A DNA stretch of 64,000 nucleotides, taken from NCBI GenBank assembly GCA_036365455.1, contig JAWQUS010000004.1:2921501-2985500 (forward strand), read 5' to 3'. The position numbers were made by a program, and so were the translations under genes. The DNA is from Macrosoma leucophasiata. Lineage: Eukaryota; Arthropoda; Insecta; Lepidoptera; Hedylidae. Of the stretch, positions 10,914 through 21,646 are shown in pieces. The notes under the pieces were generated by a model, which was not told the DNA's origin, searched no databases, and worked only from the letters and a program-made list of their open reading frames with translations. The stretch's first letter is position 1, and the number at the start of each line of letters is the position of its first letter.

Positions 10914-11599
10914 CAGTGCCGGATAAAGCCGGTGCAGGGTGCAGCAAATGTGACCGTGGGGCCCTAGAATTACAATGCCTACCGAAAAGGATGTAAATAA
11001 AACAGAACGTTTACGAAAAGGAATCGAAAACAATATTAGGGGATTCCTCCTGTAAGTATCGTGGTATTGCCAACTTGAAACACTTTGAGAATAGCTAAGG
11101 TGTGGGTTTTGGCGGGAACGCGGAAAAGGGCTGTGTCGCTGCGTGATATTATTTTCGAAATTTGTGTATAGTCGCGTTTTTATGTGTAAAAATGGTGGGA
11201 TTTTTATCATAAAGCATTCGATAATGTTCACTAGTGTAAGAAAGTGATATTATGAAGTGAAAAGTGATTTTTCGTATTGCCTCCAAATCTTCGTAAAAAC
11301 TCCTAGTAAAGTCCCCATCGCTTTACTGGAGCCATCCCATCATCTCATCATATTCCTCATGGAAGCATTTAATCATCGTCATCTTCCTTAAGGATATTCA
11401 TTAATTTAAAGAAATGTGAAATTCAATATGTATACGACTGAAAGACTTTGTATCTATGGTCATGAATAAAATAATAAAAAAAAAAAGCTAAGGTGTATTA
11501 CATATTTTACATGATTTTTTTGGGCACATGCGCGGGGCCCTCCAAAGCGCGGGGCCCGTAGCATTTGCTATCTCCTGCTATATAGCTAATCCGGCATTG
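10914..11599. mobile_element. hAT-like non-autonomous element, 686 bp
   Basis: Begins CAGTGCCGGATAAAGCC and ends GCTAATCCGGCATTG. Flanks GTTACTAT (10906-10913) and GTTACTAC (11600-11607) form an 8-bp target duplication with one change. No transposase motif was found inside. Confidence 0.8.
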
Positions 11600-11767
11600 G
11601 TTACTACGTTACTAGTGTTACTACAAACATATTATTATAACGTATGTTGAGAGATACTTTTATAGGTACTATCAATTCACGTAAATGAATATACCTAATG
11701 TCATATCGAGGGTTTGTCAACGGGATCTCTGAACTGTTAATACCAATACTTTTATGCTCCCTCTACT

Positions 11768-12434
11768 TTTTTTTTTTTTATGTAATGGAAGTGGTAAACA
11801 AGCATGCAGTTCACATTGATGTTAAGTGATGATTGCAGCCTATAGACACCCACACAAAGACCAAGGTCAAAAAGCAGATGCGTTACCACTCCTGAGGCCT
11901 AAGGTCTTATGCCTCTGTGCCGGAAATTACAGGGCCGTACATTATCACCTGACCGGAACACGATAGTGTTGAACACTACCATTTAGCGGCAAGTATATTA
12001 GGTAATGCGGTGGTGCCTACGCCCGCGAGCTCCGTCACTGGAGCTCTACCACCAGTAATAAATACTATTTCAATAAATAGAAAAAATGCATTGGTATCGT
12101 TGGTTTTGTTTGTGGCCACATTGATGTTCACATTGATGTTAAGTGATGATTGCAGCCTATAGACACCCACACAAAGACCAAGGTCAAAATGCAGATGCGT
12201 TACCACTCCTGAGGCCTAAGGTCTTATGCCTCTGTGCCGGAAATTACAGGGCCGTACATTATCACCTGACCGGAACACGATAGTGTTGAACACTACCATT
12301 TAGCGGCAAGTATATTAGGTAATGCGGTGGTGCCTACGCCCGCGAGCTCCGTCACTGGAGCTCTACCACCAGTAATAAATACTATTTCAATAAATAGAAA
12401 AAATGCATTGGTATCGTTGGTTTTGTTTGTGGCC
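11768..12434 (-). mobile_element. family A copy with 317-bp tandem duplication
   Basis: A young minus copy (T-run at 11768, head ending near 12054) together with its downstream flank is duplicated head to tail. Unit 1 is about 11811-12127, unit 2 about 12128-12434+. The two differ at almost no position (AAAAAGCAG against AAAATGCAG). The junction contains a short repeat, ACATTGATGTTCACATTGAT. Confidence 0.85.
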
Positions 12435-13014
12435 CCCTTGACATCTCTCTACGCCCCCTTAGAAGGGGTGTCTTCTTGGTTGGAACTCCTAATCTATTAG
12501 CCTATAGATGAGACAACTCTAAGACGAGCTAGTGGCGAGCTGTTGGTGGGAAGTGAAGTGACACCTTCTTACACCATCATCTCGATTTCCTCCGAGAGAA
12601 CTGGGCTCTGCCTCGTCCACCTTATAGTCGTCCCGAGCATCAGGTCTCTCGCTTCTGGGTGGCTTTCATTGGCCTAGAGTGAGGCGCTGAAGGTATGGCA
12701 TATGCAGAATTATTGATAACGCGTGTTAACTTGTTTTATCCCATTTTCAATGCATTATGGAGTTATATTTATGGGTTTTTGATTCTATCAAAATACAGTG
12801 TTTTTGTACTTTTGACGCGTTAAATAACTCTGCTATTTTTTATGTATTTGTAACGCAGCATCTAAAATTGATTCTAATAAAAAAAACAACACACACTGTT
12901 ATGCTTATCAGAAGAAACTCGACTTCGCCTTATATTTGGATCTTGTCGATAAGCTCAATTGACTCAACGACTTAGCCCCGAATTTTAATCTATTGTTAAT
13001 ATTTATGACATAAG
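12435..13014. other. unidentified GC-richer block then AT-rich DNA
   Basis: 12435-12700 is moderately GC-rich and may be a decayed retroelement (no intact frame). CGCGTGTTAACTTGTTTTAT at about 12720 recurs at about 13577, so the 5S-like SINE sits between two copies of a short repeat. Confidence 0.35.
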
Positions 13015-13021
13015 TATCTGG

Positions 13022-13359
13022 TTATGAAGTGCGCATGGCTCCGCGGCTGGTGTAGATCGTAAAGATCTACTCAGTTAAGCGATACGGGCGCGGTCGGGTG
13101 TATGATGGGTGACCGCTAGTGGCAAATTAAAATGCGCGTTTCCGTGCTTGGGAGGGCACGTTAAGCCGTCGCTCCCGGTAACTATCGATAGATAGCAGTC
13201 GTTAAACCTTGTAGGAAGCCATACCGCAACATAAGGCGATTTAAAAACATCTGATAGCGGTTGGTCACTAACCTGGAACCTGGAGTAAGCTCCAAGCCCC
13301 AAAAGGGGAGAGACTCGTGCCCAGCAGTGGGACGTATCATGGGTTGCCATTATTCTTAT
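13022..13359 (+). mobile_element. SINE C copy 1 (5S-rRNA-like head)
   Basis: Target duplication TATCTGG at 13015-13021 and 13360-13366. Head has AGTTAAGCGATACGGGCGCG and GATGGGTGACCGC; tail is GTTGCCATTATTCTTATT. See 45029 for the family description. Confidence 0.85.
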
Positions 13360-13366
13360 TATCTGG

Positions 13367-13901
13367 ATTTAGGATCAATCAATACTCACACCAAATACTT
13401 AGCTCAAAACCGAACTTTCTAAAATCTAATGAAGAAATCCGTATTAGTTACTTAAAAATAAAGCAGTCGAAGTGTTCGCAAAAAGCGGTCGCGCAAAAAA
13501 ACTATAAAAAAGACAAGTCACGAGCGGACGACACGCCGTTGTATTGTGACAAAACGTTTTTACGCCTCGTTCTCAACGCGTGTTAACTTGTTTTATCCTC
13601 TTTTTCATCCGTTATGGACTTTTAATTAAGTTTTAATTTTATCTCCTGGCTCCTGTTGTTTAATTGGGAATGTAATCGGGACGATCGAGAAGAAATATCG
13701 TTGTATAAACAATTTTAATTGTTCAAAAGTAAAACTTTATTTGGGAAACATGTTAATTGGTTATGTGAAGGTATTGTGGTGTCGTTTTCATTGATGTTAG
13801 ATAGCTGCAGTATTTGAGGAAGGTAGAAAGGTTAATTTACAATAGCTAAATATGTATAGATAAAACAGTTCCGAAGCAACCGAATATGTTCCGAAATAAT
13901 A
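13367..13901. other. no gene recognised
   Basis: Non-repetitive apart from the short repeat near 13577. Confidence 0.35.
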
Positions 13902-15157
13902 GGTTGGGGAAAAAGTCTTTTCGCATTATAGTGTGTATGAACTTGTAATAAAATTTCTTTGGCTGTAGTATTTGTATCTGGCTGGTTTTGGTATCATTGA
14001 AAGTTAAAATTTTAAAGAACATAATTCCAAATTCAAGTTAGGCAAATGTGTGATTTTTATTTGTTTTTCGTACTGTCAAGATGAGTGAATCTAATGAAGA
14101 AATTCGATACATTTTAAAATTTTACTACAAAAAAATTTGCGATGTTTATGGACCTAGTGCAGTGTCTGTGAGAGTAGCACAAATTTGGTTTAAGCGTTTT
14201 CAATCCGGAAATTTTGATGTCAAAGATGCACCTCGCTCTGGTTGCCCTATTACGGATAAAATGGATGCCATTTTTGAAAAAGTGGAGCATGATCGACATA
14301 TCAGTAGTTACGACGTAGCTGAAGAATTTGAACTGAGAATTGATCACAAAACAGTTTTGGCGCATTTGAAAAAAGCTGGGTACAAAAAAAAGCTCGATAT
14401 TTGGGTACCTCACGAGCTCACTGAAAGAAACGTAATGAACCGTGTACTCATTTGTAATTCTTTATTACGACGTAATGAAACCGAATCATTTTTGAAGAAG
14501 CTGATAACTGGTGATGAAAAGTGGATCACGTACGACAAGAACGTGCGAAAAAGGTCGTGGTCAAAGGCCGGTCAGGCTTCACAGACTGTGGCGAAACCCG
14601 GGTTAACTCGCAATAAGGTGATGTTGTGTGTGTGGTGGGATTGGAAGGGCATTATTCATTATAAGCTATTACCACCAGGCAGGACTATCGATTCTGAACT
14701 CTACTGCGAACAACTGATGAGATTAAAGCAAGAAAATGAGAGAAAGCGGCCGGAATTGATCAACAGAAGGGGTGTGGTGTTTCATCATGATAACGCTAGA
14801 CCTCACACATCTATAGCCACTCAGCAAAAATTAAGAGAGTTTGGCTGGGAGGTGTTAATGCATCCGCCGTATAGTCCTGACCTTGCACCTTCAGATTTCC
14901 ACCTGTTTCGGTCTCTTCAGAATTCTTTATGCAATGTTAGGTTAACATCACGAGAGGACTGCCAAATCCACCTGTCGCGGTATTTTCATGAGAAGTCCCA
15001 AAATTTTTATAGCAATGGGATCATGTCCCTACCTACAAGATGGTAAAAGATTATCGAACAAAATGGTACATACAAACTTTAGTTCAATTTAAATAAACTA
15101 TATTAAAAAATGTTTTGAATTATCTTTAAAAAATGCGAAGAAACTTTTTCCCCAATC
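13902..15157 (+). mobile_element. mariner element, full length
   Basis: Inverted ends GGTTGGGGAAAAAGTCTTTT and the complement of GATTGGGGAAAAAGTTTCTT, each flanked by TA. It is 1256 bp and contains one transposase frame. The same family lies at 34997. Confidence 0.9.
14081..15046 (+). CDS. mariner transposase, almost intact but damaged
   Basis: A 321-residue frame encoding a mariner-type DDE/D transposase, which cuts and re-inserts DNA at TA sites. Visible motifs are WVPHEL at 108-113, the catalytic Asp145 in ITGDEKW, Asp237 in FHHDNARPH, and Asp272 in YSPDLAPSDFHLF. The spacing of 34 residues between the last two is the mariner D34D signature. Compared with the copy at 35176, this one lacks ten residues near position 18 (a 30-bp deletion between A-runs, removing GKNATQAAKK from the helix-turn-helix), has two extra residues near 83 (EF) and carries GCP for the usual GRP linker motif. 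A CAA-to-TAA change ends it about 13 codons early. The start ATG follows TCAAG and gives the family N-terminus MSESNEEIR. Probably inactive despite the complete triad. Confidence 0.85.
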   Translation: MSESNEEIRYILKFYYKKICDVYGPSAVSVRVAQIWFKRFQSGNFDVKDAPRSGCPITDKMDAIFEKVEHDRHISSYDVAEEFELRIDHKTVLAHLKKAGYKKKLDIWVPHELTERNVMNRVLICNSLLRRNETESFLKKLITGDEKWITYDKNVRKRSWSKAGQASQTVAKPGLTRNKVMLCVWWDWKGIIHYKLLPPGRTIDSELYCEQLMRLKQENERKRPELINRRGVVFHHDNARPHTSIATQQKLREFGWEVLMHPPYSPDLAPSDFHLFRSLQNSLCNVRLTSREDCQIHLSRYFHEKSQNFYSNGIMSLPTRW

Positions 15158-15984
15158 TAAATATATTTAAAATATTTTAAGAACGGAATGCGACGTATAA
15201 CGTTTTAGACACATCTTGAAGGCGTTTCTTAATTTATTTTTAGAAATTAATAAAATAATCTTTCCATTTTTTTATTTAAAAAAAGAACTGGCATCTCAGG
15301 AATTTGTATTATATAATAATTATTATTCTTCTTATCATGATTATTCAGAATACGTAATAAATATAAATCACTGCACCTTAGAGGCCAAAGATTTTTCAAA
15401 CGTCGCATTAAAATGTACCACAGTCGAACCCTTTTTAAATTATTTTTTGCGTATGTATTGCCCATTTTGACCATAACCCAAATTTTTTGTTTAACTTATT
15501 GAAAACCTAAGTAACTACTATGAAGTATTTATCTCCGAATAAAGTATATCGGTGTCTTAAGTTGCAACATACACCAGGACCTCAATTAAATTGACTCCGT
15601 ACGGTGTCGCCGTCATTTAATACCTGTTATCAGTGACAAGCTACTTGTTAAACTTCGGTTCCTTCAGTGCGTTTGTCGCATCACAATTTAAATTAAAAAA
15701 AATAAATCTACCATATTTACCCTTGAGAGTTACTAAATATTTTGTCTACTACAGATTTATTTATTGCTATCAGCTATAAAGTATTTTTAATCACAAGGAA
15801 TACCTACACGTAAATTCTGAGACGATTATTTAGGATTTCCAGTCTACCTCTAGGTAGAGTGGTTTAATAGTAATACCACCGTGGCACTATTAAATATTAT
15901 CTATACCATGATAAAACATTATAAGGCTAATGTTTTAAATGGACTAAATTTGACAAAAAATACTACATAAATCGTTACTTATTA
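15158..15984. other. no feature recognised
   Basis: AT-rich intronic DNA with only short meaningless frames. Confidence 0.4.
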
Positions 15985-16122
15985 TCTAGCTGATGGTAGA
16001 GATTCAGAACTGTCACTGGAGTTCGAAGTCGCAGGAAACACAGCATTACGTATTATAATCGCTGCTTATATATAGAAGTAATGTTCAGCGCTACCGTGAT
16101 CCGTTTAAATGGTAATGAACGG
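15985..16122 (+). mobile_element. old family A fragment
   Basis: Diverged head and middle (GATGGTAGAGATTCAGAACT, GTTCAGCGCTACCGTGATCC). It stops at a hairpin. Confidence 0.55.
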
Positions 16123-16152
16123 CCTGTGATTTGACGGCGGTCAAATCACAGG
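16123..16152. repeat. perfect 13-bp hairpin
   Basis: CCTGTGATTTGAC (16123-16135) and GTCAAATCACAGG (16140-16152), loop GGCG. It lies where the family A piece meets a family E piece. Confidence 0.85.
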
Positions 16153-16250
16153 GGGCGGTAGTAAGTGCAATATCACAAGACGGGCAACAGCGTCCTGAGA
16201 TTAAATTACCGTTACAGCGATCGCCAATCCGCATGCCAAGCGTGGTGATT
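16140..16250 (-). repeat. family E repeat copy 1
   Basis: Shares GGCGGTAGTAAGTG, GCGTCCTG and CCAATCCGCATGCCAAGC with 21240-21355 and 54103-54197. Class unknown. Confidence 0.6.
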
Positions 16251-16261
16251 ATGGCATATAT

Positions 16262-16340
16262 TCAAAAAATAATCATATCTGTTTATCATATGAGATGTCC
16301 ACTGCTGGACCAAAGCCTCCCCATATGGGATAGGATCCAA
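16262..16340. repeat. LINE-tail-like scrap
   Basis: GATGTCCACTGCTGGACCAA followed by GCCTCCCC resembles the text found just past the stop codon of lepidopteran RTE-type LINEs. Only a fragment. Confidence 0.4.
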
Positions 16341-17129
16341 ATATATTAGGCAATGACAATTTATTTTGCAATGCGTATGATATTTATAATATCACAATAT
16401 GGTATGAGTCTAGCTGACGTTGCTAAAGCTTAACAAACGACAAAGAGGATATGGCTGCCTCTTAAATATAGTATACGTACGTCCTTGCAGAGGCGGCAAA
16501 TTTTCTCGCCTAATGAAATGGTGAAGCAATAACAGTTTGAAATGTGAGACAGTTTACTACGTTTTAGATTATTCTGGGAAATATTAACTGGGGAGATGAT
16601 ATTCTAGTTAAATAGCACATTAATAAGTTGTTTTGAAAAGGGTGAAAGCGTCTTAAAAAATATTCTATTAATAAGTTCAATCCAGAAAATGGAAATGGTT
16701 TTTTTTTTTTTTTTGGTAAATTTTTGTCTTACAATAATTCATGGCAGGTTCTTTCTTTCCCTCTTTTTACACTGATGTGTCCAAACATTAAAACATTAAA
16801 AAAAATATCGGATTCGAAACAGATTAAAAATATTATTTTGAGAACCACTAGTGGTTGAGTCGATAACTTTAATATTGCCAGGATAGAAACTTTCTATCCC
16901 TTGACCGGTTTTGTGTAAATTGTTGTAAATGCTACAATATAACTTTACAAGACAGCAATTTAAAGGTCCTGAAACGTGCAGCTTTGACATTGTTTAACAC
17001 TTACACTTAATTTATCTATTTTTTTTTTTTTAATAAGTCGCTTGAAATATTATTGAGAAGTTGCACAAATTGCAACAATACTAGTAGATTAGTATGGTCA
17101 TTTGCACAAGTAAGACAAAGAAGATAATT
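16341..17129. other. no feature recognised
   Basis: AT-rich with T-runs at 16700 and 17020. Confidence 0.4.
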
Positions 17130-17215
17130 ACATATTCTTTATTGTACACCACATGAAAATATAACCAAAAAAAATAAAGAAAAATAACAATGTAGGCTCA
17201 GTAGGCCTTATTTAT
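17130..17215 (-). repeat. LINE 3' UTR remnant
   Basis: On the minus strand it reads AAGGCCTACTGAGCCTACAT, a T-rich stretch, then GTGGTGTACAATAAAGAATA. This is the usual end of a lepidopteran LINE with an AATAAA signal. Confidence 0.55.
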
Positions 17216-17708
17216 TGGTCAGACAGCAAATTCAAACAAAAAAAAAATGTGATTTAATTAATGTAAAAATATTTAATATGTTTTATGTATATAAAAAAAC
17301 ATACTTAAATTTAAAAAATAACTATGCATAATAGTACATAATAAATAAAATACCCACACTATTTTTACTTTGTGTGCGTAACCTGAGCTAAACTAATAAA
17401 AATATGTAAACAAAAAAATCTTTTGAATACCGGCAAAATCTTAGACTGTTTTCATTAAGTACCTACAGATCTCACCATGATGTTTAGTCATGCAACAAAA
17501 AAAAAACAATTCTCAAGCTCCTACCTACTGGATCTGCGCAGGAGCACGACTCACTCATCGCTCCACAAACTCATAAATTTGACTCAGTCTCATTCGAATG
17601 CACACGATTGTGATCACCTCTCTCTACTTTATAGCACTTGTTACTTAATTAATTGGAGAACTTTTATAAATTATACGTATTTGATTATTTTTCTTACACA
17701 ATCAATAC
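17216..17708. other. no gene recognised
   Basis: AT-rich; one 79-codon frame without motif. Confidence 0.4.
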
Positions 17709-17821
17709 ATCAATAAATAAAATTGGAGTGTCTGTTTGTAATATAAAAATAACCGCTTTTTACTAAATGCATATGTATGTATATACGGTACATATAACAA
17801 AAGAACATTTTTTACAATTTT

Positions 17822-17856
<35 letters not shown>

Positions 17857-18022
17857 TCCCGCTAATCTCGGGAACGGCTTTACCGATTTTGACGGGACTT
17901 TCACTGGCAGATAGCTTATGTGATAAGGTGTAACTTTTATACTAGCTGCGCCCACGACTTCGTCCGGGTAGATACTAAACAATCCTAAATTCTCACGCGG
18001 ATGAAGTCGAGGGCACAGCTAG
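17709..18022 (+). mobile_element. non-autonomous Helitron
   Basis: Begins TCAATAAATAAAATTGGAGTG and passes a GTCT microsatellite at 17820-17852. It then reads CGGGAACGGCTTTACCGATT and ends GGGCACAGCTAG before T. The same family occurs at 38985 and 44105. Confidence 0.75.
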
Positions 18023-18176
18023 TCCCTGATATAAATCCTTTGGGTACAATGGTTTGTCCGCTGTGGATTTCTTTTCTTTTTTGTATCCAACAAACCTGGC
18101 AGCAAGTAATATCGTGACTTACTTGTGAACTAAGGTATAAAATATGATAAACTTATTAACTTTTTGATAAACTTTT

Positions 18177-18463
18177 ACTGGTGGTAGAGCTCCTGTGACG
18201 GAGCTCGCGGGCGTAGGCACCACCGCATTACCTTATATATTTGCCGCTAAATGGTAGTGTTGAGCACTATCGTGTTTCGGTCAGGTGGTAATGTACGGCC
18301 CTGTAATTTCCGGCACAGAGGCATATCACGTCAGGTGAGGCCTGAGTGGTAACGCATCTGCATTTTGACCTTGGACTTTGTGTAAGTGTCTATAGGCTGC
18401 AGTCATCACTTAACATCAATGTGAACTGCATGCTTGTTTGCCACTTCCATAACATAAAAAAAA
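18177..18463 (+). mobile_element. family A, full length
   Basis: TTTTACTGGTGGTAGAGCTC to CCATAACATAAAAAAAA. Confidence 0.88.
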
Positions 18464-18469
18464 ACTACT

Positions 18470-18730
18470 TCACTGGCGGTAGAGCTCTAGTGATGGAGCT
18501 CGCCACCACCACCGCATTGCCTCTCTCTGTCGCCAAATGATAGTGTTCATCACTATCGTATTTCGGTTAGATGTTAATGTATGGCCCCATTATCTCTGCC
18601 ATAGAGTTAAAACCATTTAGGCCTCGGGAGTAACAAGGCTTTTGTCCACCAGTATCTGTGAAGACGTTTAATGGCTGTAGTAGTCACTTACCATCAATGT
18701 GAACTGCATGCTTGTTTGCCACCATCTGAT
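18470..18730 (+). mobile_element. older-subfamily family A
   Basis: CACTGGCGGTAGAGCTCTAG to TGTTTGCCACCATCTG. Sits directly behind the younger copy. Confidence 0.75.
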
Positions 18731-18748
18731 GCAGAAATGTGAGACTTA

Positions 18749-18910
18749 TTTTATGTAATGGAAGTGGCAAACAAGCATGCAATTCACATTGATGTTAAGT
18801 GATGACTGCAGCCTATATACACTTACACAAAGACTAAGGGAATAATGCATATGCGTTACCACTCCTTAGGCCTAAGGTGTTATGCCTGTGCCGGAAATTA
18901 CAGGGTCGGA
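18749..18910 (-). mobile_element. family A, head missing
   Basis: ATGTAATGGAAGTGGCAAAC to GCCGGAAATTACAGGGTC; third member of a cluster of three. Confidence 0.8.
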
Positions 18911-18965
18911 GGAGACTCAGTATTTAGTATCTACCCTTCGCAAAAATACGGGTGAAGTTATTATA

Positions 18966-19318
18966 TCTACACTAATATTATAAAGAGGCAAACTTTTTGT
19001 TTGGTTGTATTGAATAGGCTCAAAAACTACTGGATCGATTTTAAAAATTCTTTCTTTATTCGAAAGATATATTATCCACGGGTAACATAGGCTATTACAG
19101 GTATTTATTTTAGAAAAATGGGTTCCGTAATATATTTAGGTTTTTCGGACACAAGGTGTAAAAAATCAACCAGAAAAGTTACTTATTTTGCGTACGCTGC
19201 CTAAACTATAAAAGATATCGAGCAAGGGCTTAGGCTATATCTATAATCATCACGCTAAGACGAATAGGAGAGGGTAGGTATTTCAATGCACCCGCGCGAA
19301 TCTCGGGCGGGCAGCTAG
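18966..19318 (+). mobile_element. non-autonomous Helitron, complete ends
   Basis: A|TCTACACTAATATTATAAAG at the 5' end and CGGGCAGCTAG|T at the 3' end, with the A/T insertion site intact. Inside is one copy of the TTTGCGTACGCTGCC module that is triplicated at 61323-62051. Confidence 0.85.
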
Positions 19319-19533
19319 TGTATTATATTTGTGGTGACCTTCAGCGACTAATCAACTCATTATCATAATTAACAATACTAAAAAAAAACGGATGTTTAAT
19401 GAATAATAGCCGTGTGCAGAACTAATTACCTAATATGAAAAAAGTAAGGTATGTATATATAATAACAAGTTGATGGATTTTACGTAATTTGTGTAAGAGT
19501 GACATTTGTCTAGGACTAATGAAGTGGATTTGT

Positions 19534-19809
19534 GATAGAGCAACACCGGAGGGGAGTAGCCATATGCAGCCCAAATGGGCCTATACCTGTCGCCCAGATG
19601 TTTAAATGTGTGCGTGAAATTGTTTATGTAGTTTGTTAAAGTCAAAGTGTGAGTTTCGTAGTAATAGACGATTTTTGTAGTGTGTGTGTGTGTCGCACGC
19701 ATTTCCCCCCGCAGAAAATGACAGACTGTTTTGCATCTATAATATAATAAACGCTATGACTACTCCCCTCCGGTCCCCCGCGGCGGCCGGTGGCTCGTGT
19801 TGCTCTATA
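19534..19809. mobile_element. MITE with GAGCAACAC ends and 8-bp duplication
   Basis: Left end GATAGAGCAACACCGGAGG, right end complement TATAGAGCAACACGAGCC. A 22-bp GC-rich piece present in the right arm is missing from the left. Both arms then share CGGAGGGGAGTAG. Flanks GGATTTGT at 19526-19533 and 19810-19817. It is 276 bp, non-coding, with a GT repeat inside. Confidence 0.7.
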
Positions 19810-19954
19810 GGATTTGTCGATGTTCAAACATACAGTCAATGAAAAATTAATAACAATATGATAATTATATTGTCAGCGATACGATGTGGATAAGTTCAGT
19901 CAACGAGGTATAGTGATTTCTACTCGTAGTAATGGTAGGAATCTGCATGCATGT

Positions 19955-20063
19955 ATATAGAGAATGATGAATGTAGAAAAAACACGGGAGGTGTGTCAGG
20001 ACCGGGATATCTAGCGTTCCACACTCTCAGCCTACCCCGTAAGGGACTTGGCGTGAAGATACA
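19955..20063 (+). pseudogene. family D LINE 3' end, fragment
   Basis: AACACGGGAGGTGTGTCAGG to GGGACTTGGCGTGAAGATAC, the last 110 bases of the LINE seen inverted at 20333. Confidence 0.75.
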
Positions 20064-20072
20064 TACACCTAT

Positions 20073-20290
20073 ACTGGTAGTAAAGCTCCAGTGATGAAGC
20101 TCGAAGTGGTAGGCACGAACGCATTAGGTTTTTTTAAGTTACGAAGGTTCGCTACCTTCGTAGCACCACCTGCACGAGCACGTTCACATGAATTTTAAAT
20201 GATGACTGCAGCCTATATAATAATATATTTTTACCACATCCATAGGTCAAAATGCAGATGCGTCGCCACCCTTGAGACCTTAGTTTTTTT
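20073..20290. mobile_element. two opposed old family A scraps
   Basis: 20073-20130 is a plus-strand head (CTGGTAGTAAAGCTCCAGTG) and 20165-20290 a minus-strand body (AAATGATGACTGCAGCC). A 9-bp hairpin TACGAAGGT / ACCTTCGTA lies between them. Confidence 0.5.
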
Positions 20291-20332
20291 ATTAAATGTA
20301 CGTAAACGTTACTTATATTTATGTATGTATCT

Positions 20333-20760
20333 TCACGCCAGGTCCCTAACGGGGTAGGCAGAGAGTGTAGAGCGCCAGATATCTCGGTACTGACAAACCT
20401 CTCGTGCCTCGTCTACTTTCATCATTCTCTTCATACATGCACGCCTATTCCTAAGACTTTTGATCCCACCTTCAGACAGAACTCGAACTATTTGGTCATG
20501 GTAGGTAAGTCTTGGTCTTCCTGGGTCTCTGCAACCATCCACATTCGCATTGTATATCTATTTAGTCATTCGCTCATTCGACATTCTTTCTATATGCCCG
20601 AACATTCGGAGCATGCCTTTTTTCATTTTTACACCAATACTATCATTCACACAAAGCCTCTTTCTTACATCTTCATTACGAACGCGATCGGTGAGTGATA
20701 CACCGCAGATCTTGCGCAATGATCTCATCTCGACCGCGTTCAACTTACTTTCATGCTCTA
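20333..20760 (-). pseudogene. family D LINE, reverse-transcriptase C-terminal end
   Basis: On the minus strand a single frame of about 140 residues is open except for one internal stop at 20558-20560 (TAG between MTK and IYNANVDG). It reads MNAVEMRSLRKICGVSL, DRVRNEDVRKRL and GMLRMFGHIERM, then after the stop GRPRLTYHDQI, NRRACMKRMMKVDEAREV and a terminal SAYPVRDLA. This is the conserved region behind the polymerase core in a common lepidopteran LINE; its function there is unknown. The catalytic part is absent: the copy starts abruptly at 20760, where SINE B begins. With only one stop it is the least decayed LINE coding piece in the window. Confidence 0.82.
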
Positions 20761-20761
20761 A

Positions 20762-21062
20762 AACGTAACTTCACGCCTTTAATCCCCGAGGGGGTAGGCA
20801 GAAGTAAATGCATGCATTCAATCATACACGCAAACACCCACGATTCGCCGGTTACGTTTTGGCCCATTCGGTGGAACCAGGTGGCGAGCCTATGCTCGCC
20901 AACTCTTACACCTCCGGTCCTGTGACATCTGCGGGCACATTACCAACCTTCGGGGTACTGGGAAACTTCCAGAAAATCTCAATTTTCAAGGAAAAATCAA
21001 AAGAACCTCATAGATAAAGGATTTTATACCGTTATCTCTAATTTCCCCCCCGAACCAGGAAT
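20762..21062 (-). mobile_element. SINE B copy 4
   Basis: AACTTCACGCCTTTAATCCC to CCCGAACCAGGAATCGAACC. An insertion of about 30 bp follows GGCGAGCC. The first part of the tRNA head is lost. Confidence 0.8.
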
Positions 21063-21067
21063 CGAAC

Positions 21068-21195
21068 CCCAGTTTTTTTTTATTATATTTTATATAAGAA
21101 AGGTGGCAAACAAGCTTGCATCTCACATTGATGATAAACGATGACTGCAGCCTATAGACGTCTATATAAAAACTAGAGGTCAAAATGCAGAAAAT
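21068..21195 (-). mobile_element. older-subfamily family A fragment
   Basis: T-run, then GGTGGCAAACAAGCTTGCAT to AGAGGTCAAAATGCAG. Confidence 0.7.
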
Positions 21196-21239
21196 ATAGA
21201 TTAGTGATGCGACGTTGGATGACGATGGATCTTCGAACA

Positions 21240-21355
21240 ATGGCGGTCAAACCATTCTAATGGGGCGGTAGTGAGTGTAGTAACGCAATATGGGCGCAGC
21301 GTCCTGCGATGAAACTACTGCCAATGCGATCACCAATCCGCATGCCAAGCGTGAC
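21240..21355 (-). repeat. family E repeat copy 2
   Basis: GGTCAAACCATTCTAATGGG to CGCATGCCAAGCGTGAC, cut by the family A copy that follows. Confidence 0.6.
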
Positions 21356-21356
21356 A

Positions 21357-21646
21357 TTTTTTTTTTTTATGTAATCGAAGTGACAAACAATCATGCATTT
21401 CACATTGATGTTAAGTGATGACTGCAGCCTATAGACACCTACACAAAGACCAAGGTCAAAATGCAGATGAGTTACCACTCCTGAGGCCTAAGGAGTTATG
21501 CCTCTGTGCCAGAAATTACAGGGCCGTACATTACCACTTGACCGGAACACTATAGTGCTGAACACTACCATTTAGCGGCAAGTATATTAGGTAATGCAGT
21601 GGTGCCTACGCCCTCGAGCTCCGTTACTGGAGCTCTATCTCCAGTA
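21357..21646 (-). mobile_element. family A, full length
   Basis: T-run and ATGTAATCGAAGTGACAAAC to GGAGCTCTATCTCCAGTAAA. Confidence 0.88.

Noticed and set aside
10770..11231. 153-codon minus open frame
   Set aside because: It crosses the left edge of the hAT-like element, has no motif, and is absent from related elements.
11976..12206. Recurrent small protein starting MVTHLHFDLGLC in many places
   Set aside because: It is the chance translation of family A; copies differ by stops and frameshifts and track the repeat, not a gene.
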